Shown here: positions 1 through 12,517 of the stretch, one piece after another | Numbering within the stretch: position 1 is the stretch's first letter | Layout of the letters: each line of letters opens with the position of its first letter | DNA from: Cacajao melanocephalus | Lineage: Eukaryota; Chordata; Mammalia; Primates; Pitheciidae | Reading direction: 5' to 3' | Length of the DNA: 64,000 nucleotides | Assembly (NCBI GenBank): GCA_963573385.1 | Contig: CAUYLG010075535.1 | Span: 18,660-82,659 of the forward strand | The notes under the pieces: generated by a model | Seen by the model: only the letters and a program-made list of their open reading frames with translations | The model's database searches: none | Told to the model about the DNA's origin: nothing | Program-made: the position numbers and the translations under genes

Positions 1-1043
1 TCAAAATTTTGCCAGGTGAGGGCTATGGTCATGTTTTACTTCTCCGTTCCTCCATAGTTTTGGTCAAAGGGATAAGAAACCTGCATATCTTATTCAATCC
101 TGCTTTCTAAAATGACAGAATAAAGTAGAAAAACATCAGATTACCACTTTTCCTTATATCTTTTGAGTCCACCAAAAGAAGCAAAATCATAAAATCAACA
201 AAAAGTCAATACAGATGCTACCAGCTGCTGCAAGAAGAATGCCACTAAAACATTTCTAAATTAAAGTTTCTATTGTTAGGATCACTATGAAATTTGCTTC
301 CATAATATACTCTTCTGTAATCATAGGTATGAAAGTATCAGTGACAGTAATTAAGACCAAAGGATCAAACCAAATCAATGTTTAGAGCTGACAATGGAAG
401 TTTTCTCATGTCCCTAATGACTAAAATTCTGCCTCTCAATATGATTGGCACAAGAACCAACCACTTGGATGACTGAATTAATTTTTATAAAATCAGTAAT
501 TATATATAATGGAGACATGACTAGTAGTTAGACATAAAGAGAAAAAATGCCAGATCATGAATCAGCGAAAAATTCTTAATGAAGGGAATTTTAGAATTTC
601 CATCTTAGGGATAACTTTATACCTGAGGTAACCTCTGCTCTGGCTCGCAGAGAGAGAGAATGACTGGTGTGCTTCCTTCTGGGTCTGCATTCTCCACTTT
701 GGGCCGCATACGCTTGCCAATGTTGGCAGAATTTGCATAGCAGAATGGTAACTAAGACAGGCAATGGTCTCCACACAGAAGGTGGGGAAAAGATGGAGAA
801 ACAGAGGACAAGGTCCAACTTTATTTGGGGCCAAACATCACATGGCTTTGGCAGAATAAGGCCTGCTTTGCTCTGCATTTTGAGAACATGGGAGGCGAGG
901 TCTCCCACCCCTTCTGCACCACCATCTGCCTCAACCCTGCTCAGGGAGCCTACGTGACAGTCATCGCTAAAAAACTGCAGTATTTCGAATTTTGATATCT
1001 GCTATGTAATGGTATGGGAAAAATATTGCCAAAATGCAGTATT
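1..1043. other. Unique sequence, no gene recognised
   Basis: No repeat family, RNA gene or convincing exon is visible. Frames of 90 to 105 codons exist on both strands around 560-960, but they overlap each other, have no recognisable protein features and look like chance frames in a locally GC-richer patch. Confidence 0.5.
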
Positions 1044-1160
1044 TTGTGTGTGTGTGTGTATATATACATGTAGACTACATATATACATATGTAGTCCCAG
1101 CTACACACACATATATGTATACATATACATGTGTTTATGTGTGTGTGCATATATATATTT
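1044..1160. repeat. TG/TA compound microsatellite
   Basis: A (TG)n run passes into mixed TATA, CATA and CACA dinucleotides and back to TGTG. Short self-complementary blocks such as ATGTAGACTACAT lie inside it. Small frames read across it are dinucleotide-encoded and not genes. Confidence 0.85.
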
Positions 1161-2311
1161 TAAGCCAGCTGGGGAATGGGTTGGTAATGGCAATGTCATT
1201 GTTTATCATGGAATTGTCATGTTTAATCTTGTAGAAGTTACAAGATTGCAAAGAAAACACCATAATAACCCATCCCTTAACTGGAAAGAATTGAAATACG
1301 TAGAATTAAGTAGGGCCTAGTAGTATAGACAAGACCAACAATATTTACGTATTGCCTAGAAAACAATATGCCCCAACTAATAGTTGTGATTGCTTCTCTC
1401 AAACATGGGTCATGAACAGAAGCTAAGTGATTGCTCTTCAGCCACAGATTTCAATAAAAATTCTCATTGAATTCAATTGGCCTTTTGGGTATTAACTGCT
1501 AGTGTGTGTTTTCTTGTATATATTATATCTTCCTATTGCAATTGATTTAACCTGTGGGCACTTTAAGGTGACCATTGTGTCTGTGGCTAAACAGGAAAAA
1601 TACGGCTCACATTAGAGCTCAGGACCAGGAAATCCTGACTCCAGAGTTTGGAGTAATAAGAATGCTGCTATTACAAGGTTAGCATTTATAAGTGCTGAAT
1701 ACTCTAACCAAATATTTGTAACCTTCGCATTCTGGCTGTCAGAGGAATACACCTGCATTTCATTACCTGACTCCCTGAAACACCATAGAAAGATTTGAAA
1801 ATCAGACATACAAAAAAGAGAGTCTTTTTGATCTTTTCTGCAGAAATCTCAATGTATTTGATGGGAGGTACAAGTAATAAGTTTGTACTCAGCCCTGAAA
1901 GACTCGGTAGGTGACTGTCTCTGGACACATCAACTAAGTGGTGATAAATTTAGATCTGAAGATGCAGCCCCCTTTACACTGGCAATAGGGAATAGCTCTC
2001 CCTCTTACTACCTAAAGTTTCTCAGCAATGCAAACTCTCAGGTTCAGAAGAGAGAAGAAATTTGACTGTCCTCTTTTGGGAAAGTTGGACAGATAGAAGA
2101 GCAAAGAATTTTTACTTAATAAATTGTGAGTTTGAGTTCCATGCCTTCTACTTAATGGCTATAGGTCTCCACTTCTCAGAATCTTTAAATCCTGGTCTCA
2201 TAATGTGAAGAATACTATTCTACACCTCACGTGAATACTGTGAGAATAAGTGTGATGATATAAACTAAAACATATTTAACCATAGGTCCAAAATACCTAT
2301 CAATTTTTTCC
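1161..2311. other. Unique sequence, no gene recognised
   Basis: AT-rich sequence with no repeat I can name. Short frames at 1612-2065 overlap on both strands and show no recognisable domain. Confidence 0.45.
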
Positions 2312-2322
2312 ATCTTAGTTTA

Positions 2323-2622
2323 TTCTTTCATGTATTTATTTAGAGACAGGGTCTTGCTCTATTGCCCAGGCTGGAGAGAAGTGGTGAGATCATGGCTCAC
2401 TGCAGCCTTGAACTGCTGAGCTCAAACTATCCTCCATTTTAGCCTCCTGAGTAGCTATGACTACAGGCACTGACCACCACATCCAGCTAATTTAAAAAAA
2501 AAAATGGTAGAATCAGGGTTTCAGTGTGTTGCCCAGGTTGATCTCGAGCTCTTGGCCTCAATCCTCTCACCTCAGCCTCCCAAAGTGCTGGCATTACAGG
2601 CATAAGCTATTGTGCCCAGCCC
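2323..2622 (-). mobile_element. AluJ SINE, antisense
   Basis: The plus strand reads an Alu in reverse: degenerate T-rich tail, GAGACAGGGTCTTGCTC, GCCCAGGCTGGAG, an A-rich middle linker (as T/A run near 2490), CCTCAGCCTCCCAAAGTGCTGG and a GCCCAGCC end. The many differences, and GGTCTTGCTC with TTGAACTGCTGAGCTCAA, point to the old AluJ group. A target-site duplication ATCTTAGTTTA is visible at 2312-2322 and 2624-2634. It is non-autonomous and was mobilised by L1 proteins. Confidence 0.93.
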
Positions 2623-2639
2623 TATCTTAGTTTAAATGC

Positions 2640-4320
2640 TTGTTCCCCTCATGCTTCAGTCTGCAGCTAGGATGAAGAACAGAAACTAATAGATTTCATA
2701 ATGATCAAGAAATGAGTATCTTACTGTACTGTGGCAGTACAAATAACTTAATTCCACCGGCTAGATACCCCCCAGCAGTCTGTTGGGTTAGGGGTAGAAT
2801 CAAAGTACACCCACTGAAACACCTTTGGCATTACACATTTGGAAGATGCTTACTCCATGGATCAGGAAAGGTAAGATGAGATAAGAAAGCCCATTCTGCA
2901 CTGCCACACACTCCATCCCCACACCATTCCAGGCAAGGAATAGCTACCAATATAAGGCTTTATTATAATGACTTTTTTGTATTACTTCAGCAACTCATTT
3001 TTTGGTGAGGGTAAAAGAAGGGTAGAGGAAGAGACACAAGAGAGGAAGAAAATGCACCTGAAGAGCTTATTTTAGTCACAAATACTCCTTATAAGAATTA
3101 GTCAAATAAGTTCTGGGAAAGAGAACCTCAGTGAGGAAGTGCTGGGGAAAAGGAGAGTGTTAGAAAGATCAAGATATAGGAAGTTGTTCAGAGATTTGCA
3201 GAGAAGGGCTTGAGGTTTCAGAGAACCTGTTTTGGGCAATGACCAGGTACAAATCATGGTATGGAAAGAGAGTGAAGGAGGAAGTTTCAGACGCTGAGGA
3301 GTTTAGGGAATTGAGAAGAAGTCATCAAGAAGAGGACTGCCCAGAAGAGGGAGGTGGAATGGAAGCCACAGGCTGGGGAAGCCCAAAGCTGTGCGGAAGC
3401 AGATACCTGCCTGGAGGACGTCAATACATGACACACAGCAGAAGCTGGAAGACACTGTGAGAGGCCCTCTCATGAAGGACAGGCTTCGTGTCTTGCTGGT
3501 TTGGCATCAAGGTGAAACCCCTTGGATAAGTAGTTGAGTATGTCAATTATTAATGGGCTCCGTGAGAGTAGAAAACCATCCAAATTGCTTCCCCTTATAC
3601 ATCAAGTGCTTAGTATGCAATAAATGATTGCTGACTCAAAAAAGAAGAATTAGACATAAGATAAGCATTTGAATGGCTTCCTTCAAACACTATTCAAAAT
3701 GTTGGCAGAGACAGGAACAACAATTCCGACCTTAGACCTTAGTTCCCCTCCTGGAGGCCGGATACTTTTCCCAGACATTGAACCACTAATGGGAAATTAA
3801 AGGCAATAAAACAACAGCTGGAATCCCATAACTGACAAGGTTTATATTGTACTCAGAGCAATTCACACTTAAAGAATTTCCTTTCCAATCACCAGGTTTG
3901 TTTCTTTCTCTTCGGTGTTCAGGCTAATGGAACCACTCCTGGTAAAGTGTTTTTCTCTTTTTATAACTGAGCAAAGCCGATCTCATTGCGGTCTCCGAAC
4001 ACTGTTCTGCTTCCAAAGATTTGAAGAGCTTTGCCCTCTTTTTTACCTCTGGCTCACAGGTTTGGTTGGGGGAAGGGAAGGAACATAGAATGCCTACTGC
4101 ACAAGCCTTATGCATGCAATGATCTCAAATAGTGTTATTTTTATGTTTTGTCAAATGTCATGGGCATTATTTTTCCAATTTCATGAGTAACACAAGCCTC
4201 AGGGATAATTTCTGTCTCTTCACAAACATACTCACGTGAAGTCAGATTTTGTAGCAGGAAAATAAAGGTGAGTTACTTTGATCCACTGAAGAAGAAATTG
4301 ACCCATCTATACCAAACAGT
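2640..4320. other. Unique sequence, no gene recognised
   Basis: No confident repeat. A purine-rich part (about 3000-3460) carries a 73-codon plus-strand frame without recognisable features. It could be a decayed antisense L2, but I cannot support that base by base. Confidence 0.4.
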
Positions 4321-4580
4321 AGTAGTAATAATCATAATAGCTAAAATTTACTAGGAACACTGCATATTCCTACCACTGTATAGGTGAGTCACATGAATTC
4401 GTTTTTGTTTTTTTTTCCTTATCCTCTTAAGAGTCCTTTTTACTATTACAGTTCTTGTTGTACAGAGAAAGAAATTGGGCTGATAGGGGTTAAATAATAC
4501 ATTAGAGGCCCTGTGCAATAAATTATAAAGCCAGAATTGAAACCTGGGCAGTCTGACTTCAAAATGAGAGTGCTAAATGA
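4321..4580 (-). mobile_element. MIR SINE, antisense
   Basis: The order of blocks matches a reversed MIR: AATAATCATAATAGCTAAAATTTACT, a core resembling 'cag(a/g)gaaagaaattgggc', then AAAGCCAGAATTGAAACCTGGGCAGTCTGACT near the tRNA-like head. It is heavily diverged, as expected for a pre-eutherian SINE. Confidence 0.75.
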
Positions 4581-4589
4581 TTTTCCAAA

Positions 4590-4889
4590 TACAAATAAAT
4601 TCACATGTATGTGTGCATGGGCAGATCCAAGGTCATTATCATCTGTCATTCTCACTCCTATTAATGTGTTTTCTTGATTGGAGAAAAAATGGTGGAGTTA
4701 CAGTCACCTCATTGGGAATACTGGTGGAAATGTGTTGCACTATTGAATGTCATCTGTGAAATGTGTCACATCTGAAAAAATGTTAAGATCTCTGCTTAAT
4801 GGGAAAAACGGGTGGGTAAACAGATGGTCACAAGACTGTCTGTCTGGTGCTATGATTGGGGCATGTGCACAAGATCACAAAACAGCCGA
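4590..4889. other. Unique sequence, nothing recognised
   Basis: No repeat, RNA or exon signal is convincing between the MIR and the antisense L2 that follows. Confidence 0.35.
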
Positions 4890-5990
4890 GATAAGAGTTA
4901 CCCACAAGAAAGGTTTCTTAAAGAAGGAAATCTGTGAGTTGTATCTGAGTGGAAGAGGAGAATTTCACCAGGCAGAAAACGGAAGGAAAGACAACAAAAC
5001 AAAAGGCAAAATATAAGACAAGGAATCAGCATTGTGGGTGGGGAAGGGAAGTGGTCAACCTGTGTATAATTGGTGGACTTGGGAGAATAAAGCATGAATG
5101 TCTGTTATTGTTGCTGTTGTTTGTTATTTGTTTGCTTGTTATTGCCCTGCTGAGTGCTTTGGATTTTAGCTATGTTGTGATCGAGAACCATTTGAAGATT
5201 TAAATCTGGAAAGTGACATGATCCTTATTGCATTTCTGCAGAATGACTCTGGAAGAAACATGGAGAGTGAATGGCTAGAGGGAGAGACAGACAACAGAAA
5301 GATCCTTAAGGAGGCCACAATTCTAACTCACCTGCAGAAACTAGTGCAGGCAAGAGAGAATGTAGGTCTGGACGAAGAGGCTGGCAAGAAGAAAAAGTTC
5401 AGGAGATGTATTATTTAAAAACCAAACCTTAGAATGCAGAGTTGACGGAATTCAATGACCATTTGGCATGGTGGGTAAAAAAGAAGGAAGAATCAAAGAT
5501 GAACACAAGTTTCCTTCAGCAATTTACTGTGTGAACTATGGAACTATTTCTGATGAGATATAAATGAGAAAGAGAATCTGGAGTAGAGAAAAATGTGTCA
5601 ATTTTAGGAAAATAATGAGGTGCCCACATAGAGAATCTGAGCAGTCGGCAGAACAAACCAGAACAGAGTACAGACAGTAGAGGTAACTGGCAAACTGTGG
5701 GGCGTCAGAGCTGTGTAATTGATGGATGAAACCTTGGAAGTGGCTAAGACCTCAGAGAGCCCATGGGACAGTCGAAGAGAGCTGATAGTTTAGTATCTAT
5801 AAAAATGCAAGGGCTAGTTTGAGAAAAAGAAGCTAGTAAGGAAACCTGGAAATGAGAACTTTGAGAGGCATGAAGAAAATCACCAAAGAAAGACTGAAGA
5901 TAAATCAAGAGAAGAGAAATTTTCAAGAAATTGAAAATGTTCAGCTGTGTCAGAGAGGTCAATTAATAAGAAAAGTTTAATGACTCCATT
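4890..5990 (-). mobile_element. L2 LINE, antisense, degraded
   Basis: Purine-rich text follows the reverse of an L2 3' half: 'gaatttcaccaggcagaaaac', 'gtgctttggattttagc', 'aagtgacatgatcc', 'gaatgactctgga', 'gtgcaggcaagagagaatg', 'gaggaatcaaagatgaacac'. These correspond to the conserved reverse-transcriptase tail of L2 read from the opposite strand. Frames in it are broken, so it is a dead copy. Edges are approximate. Confidence 0.6.
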
Positions 5991-7607
5991 GGAATTTGGC
6001 AAAAAGGAGGCCACCAATATGTCAGCAGAAAATGGTTTCATTGGACAGGGTAAGCGGAAGATAGGGCGATGTGAGCACTGAAAGAATGGGAAGAAAATTT
6101 AGTGGTGTATTTCTTTCACTCAGAACATAGGAGGCAGTTTTGTAGACCTCCATTTTGACAAGATATTATGTTGAAAACATTTCCTACTTGTCACAGGTAA
6201 ATTATATGATTTATATTAAATTTCAATAATTTTGTCTTGTTAATATGTTTTCCTTACAATCAATTAACTTTTATTCATTTTTCAGTCCATAGGCTTTTTA
6301 AAATTAGCAACATTGAAGAAACTAAATACAGGGATGCATGTACCCTAATTCCTTTGTACTCGCTTACCTTTCTCAATCTCTTGACCTCTTGACATTTATC
6401 TTTCCTTAAAAGCCATTATTCAATATTTAATGCCCTATGAAAATTTTATAGTTATAACTTGTTCATAAAATGTCATTGTTAGCCTTGTTCAGTCTTGCTT
6501 GACTTCCTCTCATTTCTGGTCTCAGTTTTAATACAATCCACATAATAATTCATGCCAGCTTTCCAATCACTGCTTCCTACGACATCTTGTTGCTTCCGAC
6601 TCTGGGTTTGGTTTTTGTTTTATTTGTCCTTTTTTTCCTGTTTTACTTACAATGACATTATGTTATACTGCCACATGATATTTAATCAGTTTAGCTCAGT
6701 CAGGGAAAATAATGTATCTTGAAAATAAAAGAAAGTGTACGTATTGTTATGTAGACATACACAGAGTATTGTATTAATATAATTTTTCATTTTTATTCAT
6801 GTATTGTGAGGCATATTTATACATGAAAAGGGCCTATGTAGGGATTCCTCAATTGCTTTAGTCAATCAGGTCACCAGCAGAGCAAGATAATACAATTTGT
6901 ACCCCTTTGGTTCAGGTGACATTCTGATAACATCTTAGGATTTCATTAACTTGAGACCTTATCAAAACAACTAACATATTATTTGGAAAAGATCACTTTG
7001 CATTATGGAATAAATTCTGTACATACAGCTAAGTTAACTTAAATAGGTTCAGCAATTTACAAACAATATTCAGAAGTCATTATGTCCAAAATGCACAAAC
7101 TACTTTATCAGTTTAAGACTTTGCTAAAACTCAAACAGGGAGTGCCCACGAGCCATCTCTGCCTGCCTCTGATCTTCTTTTTATCTCCTGAAATGTCTGA
7201 CCCTCAGTGCCCCAAGCCAACCCATGCCAGACTGACTGCATCTGACATTTCACTGTGGAGATACCTCAGACTCTTCACATGTAAACTCCAGAGTTTAAAC
7301 CTTGATATACAGGCTGCATAGAAGTCATCATACATATGCTTAAAGAAGTTGTTATATCTAATTACTTTCCTAACTGCTAGCTGTTTAATCCACGTAGAAC
7401 AGCCACCACTCCCCGACATTCTTTACATCTCTGTACATGTGTTTTGTCTTGTGCTGCTGCTATGGGGAATGTTTCTCTATCTCTATGATTTCAAGCTGGA
7501 AGAAAATATCACTGTAGAGAAGATCATTTTCCATTACTCAAAAGTCCTTTTCTTGTGGCTATTTCCTTCCTCTTGCTGCAAATGGATCCTACAGCAAGTT
7601 ACACAAC
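5991..7607. other. Unique AT-rich sequence
   Basis: No nameable repeat. Frames at 7082-7321 and 7349-7627 are moderately long, but they overlap an antisense frame and lack a recognisable family, so I do not call them genes. Confidence 0.4.
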
Positions 7608-9070
7608 TTGCTCATTCATTGTTTTAGCAAACAGTTACTGAGCATGATTTTGGAGCACAGAGCCAAGCAAGACAAATTTCCCTTCCTTTAAAAAGCCAGT
7701 CTTCTAGCTGAGGAGAAAGACAAGCAAATCGATAATTGCAGGACAAGTGCAAATGTTAGCATTCAGGCACGTACAAGGGGAAATGCAAGCCTAGGGATGC
7801 ACACCTATTTTTTATTTTATTTTATTTTATTTTTGAGACAGACTCTTGCTTTGTTGCCCAGGCTGGAGTGCAGTGGCCTGATCTCAGTTCACTGCAACCT
7901 CCCCCTCCTGGATTCAAGTGATTCTCCTTTCTCAGCCTCCTGAGTAGCCAGAATTACAGGCATGCACCACCTTATCCAGCTAATTTTTTGTATTTTTAGA
8001 AAAGACAGGGTTTCACCATGTTGACCAGGCTGCTCTTGAACTGTCGCCCTCAGGTGATCCACTCACCTCAGCCTCCCAAAGTGCTGGGAGTCACTGTGCC
8101 CAGCCTACACCTATTTCAGAAAGGGTATCAGAGAAGCCTTCTCAGAGCAGCCAGAATTCCACCTAAGCATTGAAGGCTGACATGGAATTTGCTAGGTAAC
8201 ATGGAAGAATGGCCCCACAGACAAAGAGAAGAATATATATACATGCAGAGGGTTGAAACAGCATGGCATTGGGGAAGACTGGAGTGGGGAGAAAAGGAAC
8301 TTCCATATTATGTTTTTCATAGCTTAGGATGCTCAAATTTTGCATAATGAGAATTTATTCATAAACAAGTTGTATCAATATTAAATGGAAAAATAAAACA
8401 CAAGAACACAAAAAGCATTTCAGGACACTTTTGAAAAAGTTTGTTACTATTGGAGTGACAAATACCTTTCAGAGTGAGGTGGGGCTGAGCCTGGAACACC
8501 AAGCCAAGGCCACCTCATGCAAGGAGCCCTTACATATCAAAGAAGGCATCTATAAATGTCCCCTGAATGCTTTGAGAAGACAATGATAGTTTTTAAAGAG
8601 GAAGTGCCATTGTTTAGTATTAATTTTAGAAAAAAAATGCATTGAAAAAAAGTATGGAAAAAAATAGGAAGGGGGTTGATTTTGGAAGTAGAGGAACCAA
8701 AAACAATAATCCAGGAGAATGATGCAAAGGGCTGGAGTTATGACAGTGGAAGGGGAGAGGGACATGAGGGAGCAGAGGAGAGGGATAAAGAGGTTGGGGC
8801 CACAGAAGTGAGTCATAGGTTCAATACAGCCCCCTGTGGCGTGGGTGAGGTGGCATTCAGGAGAGAGGCCTTCAGCTTGTACAACTGAGTATTGTCAGTC
8901 ACCAAGAAGGGTATAGAAAAGAAGGAACAAATTTAGAAAAAAAGAGTTTGTTTGGGATGGGTTACATTTTTACGTCCTATAGAAAACCCAGGAGGAGATG
9001 CCTAATTAGTATTTGAGAGAAGAGTCTGATGTTTGGCACAAATTGTTGAGTGGCCCCCTAACCATTCATA
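7608..9070 (-). mobile_element. L2 LINE, antisense, split by an Alu
   Basis: It begins with the reversed L2 3' end ('tactgagcatgattttggagcac', 'agctgaggagaaagacaagcaa'). It resumes after the Alu at 8107 with 'gaagccttctcagagcagcc', 'tgaatgctttgagaag', 'caataatccaggagaatgatg' and 'gagatgcctaattagtatttgag', which follow L2 in reverse order. Coding frames are destroyed. The middle part (8200-8500) is less certain. Confidence 0.6.
7811..8106 (-). mobile_element. Alu SINE (AluS-like), antisense
   Basis: A (TTTTA)n tail is followed by TTTTTGAGACAGACTCTTGC, the Alu right and left monomers, and GCCCAGCCT. The duplication ACACCTATTT is exact at 7801-7810 and 8107-8116. A small deletion removes the usual TTACAGGCGTGAGC block next to the 5' end, leaving GTGCTGGGAGTCACTGTGCC. 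It sits inside the antisense L2. Confidence 0.95.
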
Positions 9071-10064
9071 GGAGCCTCACAGTTGATTAGGTAAAATTTC
9101 TTAGAAGTCAGACTTGACCCAGAATTAAGGGACATAGGAAAGGGTGTCCAAATTTAACAAATTTTCATTGTTTATCATCATAATGTTCCCTCTTTGGCTA
9201 ACATAAAGTGTGAAAATTAGCTTTACTCAGAGTGAGCCCCTCTCTTAACAAAAACAAAAACCTGTCATTCTTTCTACAGGAGTCAAAGCAGTTATTTTTG
9301 TATCATGAAACCCAAACAGCTGGCTGATTCCATCATTCCCTCAGTAAATAGTTGTTTTGGCACAGAGCTGACGAGTACCAACAGGATCTTTACCCAGAAG
9401 CTTCAAGGAAAGGTAGCAGTATCGGTAGGCGTACTTCTGAAAGACAGGGTCGCAAATTGGCTGATGTTAAACAAATGCACATATTTGGTAAATGTTACAA
9501 GTATTTACAGTGAGTAAGAGGAGCTAAGTGCATTTGGCGGAATGGGATTAAAATGGCACTAAAAGGCAAGCACAAGGAGAAGTAACATCTGCTCTCAATC
9601 ATAAGAGTCAGTGTTGAGAAGCGCTCCACAGGGCCCAAAGCCTGTTCAAACAACAGTCCCTCCATTTGTAGAATGTCATGTTAAGAAAACAGTGACTGAG
9701 AAAGCAGCAAAAACCGGGCGATGTCCACATCACATGTTTCAGCTAAGATAAATGTAGGAGTCACTAGAACATGCTTGTGTACTATATGTATTTTAATCAC
9801 TTATCCATGAATCCCATAATGGCTTGGTATATGACTAAAAAGTCTACTAGGAAGGCTTATTGTTTAGACAGGGAAGATTAATGGTAAAATTATCAACTAT
9901 TATTAACATTCATTTACTTATTCAACAGTTTGGGGGCGTTAAATACATGTCAGGCTCAGCAGCTACAACAGTGAGTGAATCAGACTCCCCTCCTGATAAT
10001 CTCATGCAGGCATCCATCCCCCACGTACTAGATCTGGCCCTACTTGGTTTTTAGGATCAAGTGA
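9071..10064. other. Unique sequence, no gene recognised
   Basis: Contains 70- and 64-codon plus-strand frames (9305-9517 and 9860-10054) without recognisable domains, splice context or a coding-like pattern. No repeat identified. Confidence 0.4.
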
Positions 10065-10185
10065 GTTCAGAGAGTTATCCACATTTTGCTGAAAACACTG
10101 AGACAAACTTGTGAAATAAATTGCCCATGTTATAAAGCTAATAACTGTTAGAGCCAGTGCTAGATTCCAAGCTCAATTATATTTT
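10065..10185 (-). mobile_element. MIR SINE fragment, antisense
   Basis: The pieces 'gctgaaaacactgagacaaac', 'aaattgcccatgttataaagctaat' and 'gttagagccagtgctagattcc' match the reversed MIR core in order. Short and diverged. Confidence 0.65.
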
Positions 10186-10249
10186 TGCAATATAATTGTC
10201 TTTTATAGTCCAAGTAGGACTCATGGAACAATTTAAGATAAGAAAATGA

Positions 10250-10680
10250 TGAAACTTTATTCAAAATAGCCACAAGCTGGAAAAAAAAATATCACATACC
10301 CATCAACAGGATAGATAAATACATTTTGATATATTCATAAAATGAAATACTATGCATTAATGAAAATGAATGAATTATAATCCCATGCAGCAACATAGAA
10401 GAATGAGATGAGTGAGTGTGTTCTATGCAGTCTATTTACATAAAGAACAAGCAAAACTAATCAATGATGATAAAAATAATAGCTACCTTTGAGGAGTGAT
10501 ATTGACTAGGAGGGGACATGAAAAGCCCTCTGATATGCAAAAAAAATGTGCTTTCTCTTGATCAGGGTGGTAGTTACAGCTGTATAAATATGTCAAGTTC
10601 ATTGACCTGTGTATTTAAGATTGGTGCACTTTATGTATATTACATCTCCATTTAAAAATAATAAATGATGAGCAGGAAAA
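10250..10680 (+). mobile_element. Old L1 (L1M) 3' end
   Basis: The pieces 'ttcaaaatagccacaagctgg', 'cacatacccatcaacaggatag', 'aaatactatgcattaatgaaaatg', 'cagggtggtagttacagctgtat' and 'ttggtgcactttatgtatattacatctcc' follow the end of L1 ORF2 and the 3'UTR of medieval mammalian L1s. Frames are broken and the copy is 5'-truncated. Confidence 0.8.
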
Positions 10681-10689
10681 GAACTTGGT

Positions 10690-11062
10690 GAGCTGGTGAA
10701 GTATATGTCAAGCAGTGTCTTTAAAGCAGTTTCAGAAAAAAACTGGTTCCAAGGTTAATAATTTAGACTTAACCATTTGTTTCTTCATGCTCTTTACACT
10801 GTCTCGGTTCAGATCTGTACTATTTCACACCAGGGCAATTGCAATAAGCACCAAGTGGTCTGCCTGTCCTTCAGTTCGCCCACACAACACATCCAGTTAT
10901 CCTTCCTGAATGTTGAATTGTCCCATAACTCCTTCATGTAACCATCTTCATTGGTGCTCCATTTTCTATGAAGTTCACAATCTTTAGCATAGATATGGAC
11001 TCTTCTGCAATCTTTTCCCAGCCAATTAACTACTCCAGTATCATCACCTGCCTGTCACTTCA
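10690..11062. other. Unique sequence, nothing recognised
   Basis: A 64-codon plus-strand frame (10715-10909) is present, but no domain, splice pair or repeat is convincing. Confidence 0.4.
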
Positions 11063-11266
11063 ATTATCTTTCCTTCCTTCTTCCCTTCCTTCCTTCCCAT
11101 CCTTCCTTCCTTTTCTTCCTTCTTCCCTCCCTCCCTTCCCTCTTTCCTTCCTTCCTTCCTTTTCTTCCTTCTTCCCTCACTCCCTTCCTTCCTTCCTTCC
11201 TTCCCTGCCTTCCACCCTCCTTTCTTCCCTCCCTCTCTCCTCCCTCCCTTCCTTTCTTCTTTTTTT
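11063..11266. repeat. (TTCC)n tetranucleotide tract
   Basis: About 200 bp of nearly pure pyrimidine made of TTCC, TTCT and CCTC units, so GGAA repeats on the minus strand. The longest clean stretches have about five consecutive units (near 11143-11161 and 11183-11206). The Gly/Lys/Arg/Glu-rich minus-strand and Ser/Pro/Phe-rich plus-strand frames across it are low-complexity artefacts. Confidence 0.95.
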
Positions 11267-11800
11267 CCACAAATATTTATGAAATGCCTACTTAGGTAAG
11301 ACATTCTGTCAGGTGGTAGGGAAATAAAAATGAATGAGATGGAATCTTATCACATTTCTGCAGACTAGACACAAGGCAAAGATATCCACATACATACAAT
11401 TACAAAACTAACGAGGGGCACAAAGGAGATAGGCCAGGGCATCATGGAATCTAGAGTAGAGGCACTGGAAGCAACCTAGGAGGTTCTTTATGGAGCTGAT
11501 GGAGGATGGTGAGTCTTGAAAAAGCAAGAGAATCAGACCTGGCAGACAGAGATAGGTATGTGGTAGAGTATAGCAATCTGGACCAAAAGCCTTGCCTAAA
11601 CGAAAGTATGTAGGCATGAAAGAGCATGGGATATCTAGGAAATAAAAAATTCAACATTTAGAAGGATTGAATCTTATAGTTCAAGGGTGGGGATGAGGTG
11701 TAGTGACGCTTGGGGCAGAAAAGTAGGCACGGAGCCATATCGTCAGAGACCTTGTTTGCAATGCTAACGAGTTTGGATTCCATCCTACAAGCAGCAGGAG
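11267..11800 (-). mobile_element. L2 LINE 3' end, antisense
   Basis: Starts with the reversed L2 terminus ('acaaatatttatgaaatgcctact'). It continues with 'gaaataaaaatgaatgagatgg', 'gtagaggcactggaagcaac', 'catgaaagagcatgggat', 'cagagaccttgtttgcaatgctaacgag' and 'tttggattccatcct', all in the order expected for an antisense L2. Dead copy. Confidence 0.7.
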
Positions 11801-12494
11801 CTCCCAGACACACCTTATGCTACAGCCATGCCAAACTTTCGCTGGTTCTACATCCACTTCAGGCACTTTCACAACTCTCTGTGCAGTTCATCTTGTTTCT
11901 TCAGCTCCAAATGCCAGCCCCACCTGGCAAAATTATATCATTGTTCTGAGTTGTATACCTGACAAGACAGAATTGCTTTTACTGAACTTGACATGGACAT
12001 TCTGCCATTGGTTCCCATAAGATGTGAGAACAAACCCATGAAATTTGCTACCCTCTTGACTCTGGTGATGTTGTTTAAAAGTATGGTTCATCATGTTTCA
12101 CAGGGTTTTCTTTATGGGGGCCACCAAGGAAATGTCTCTCAGTACCTGGAATAGTTGAGATCTCCTAGGGCTGGTTTGTATTTATCTTAAGCACACTCTG
12201 ATTCATTTCAGATGTTTCTCTTCTTTGCTTTAGCTCAGAGCAGAATCTGCGACCCATCTCTAGTGAGCCTAAGGATCTCTTTTTACTATGTTTGTGGGCT
12301 AATCTCACCATGCCTTTATTTTATTTGATTCTTCCTATTTTCTCAATATCCTGATTTCTTCACTTAATTTTATAGGGATTGCCTATCATTTTGAGATCCA
12401 TCTGAAATAGTTTTAGAAACAAGTTCGGTTACACATGACCAGAAGAGTAAATAAAGAAACAAGTCATCATTATTTGAGATTCTCTAATGCCTCC
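11801..12494. other. Unique sequence, no gene recognised
   Basis: No recognisable repeat or exon. The boundary with the antisense L2 on the left is soft. Confidence 0.4.
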
Positions 12495-12517
12495 TTTTTT
12501 TTTTTTTTTTTTTTTTT
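12495..12517. repeat. Poly-T tract
   Basis: An uninterrupted run of about 23 T without an adjoining Alu or L1 body, so its origin is unclear. Confidence 0.8.

Noticed and set aside
1075..1105. TGTAGTCCCAGCTA inside a TA/TG microsatellite, resembling an Alu word
   Set aside because: Only 14 bases match, with no other Alu sequence on either side. Chance within a low-complexity region is more likely.
11044..11304. Lys/Arg/Glu/Gly-rich and Ser/Pro/Phe-rich frames on opposite strands
   Set aside because: Both are read from the (TTCC)n tract, and open frames on both strands of a tetranucleotide repeat are expected.
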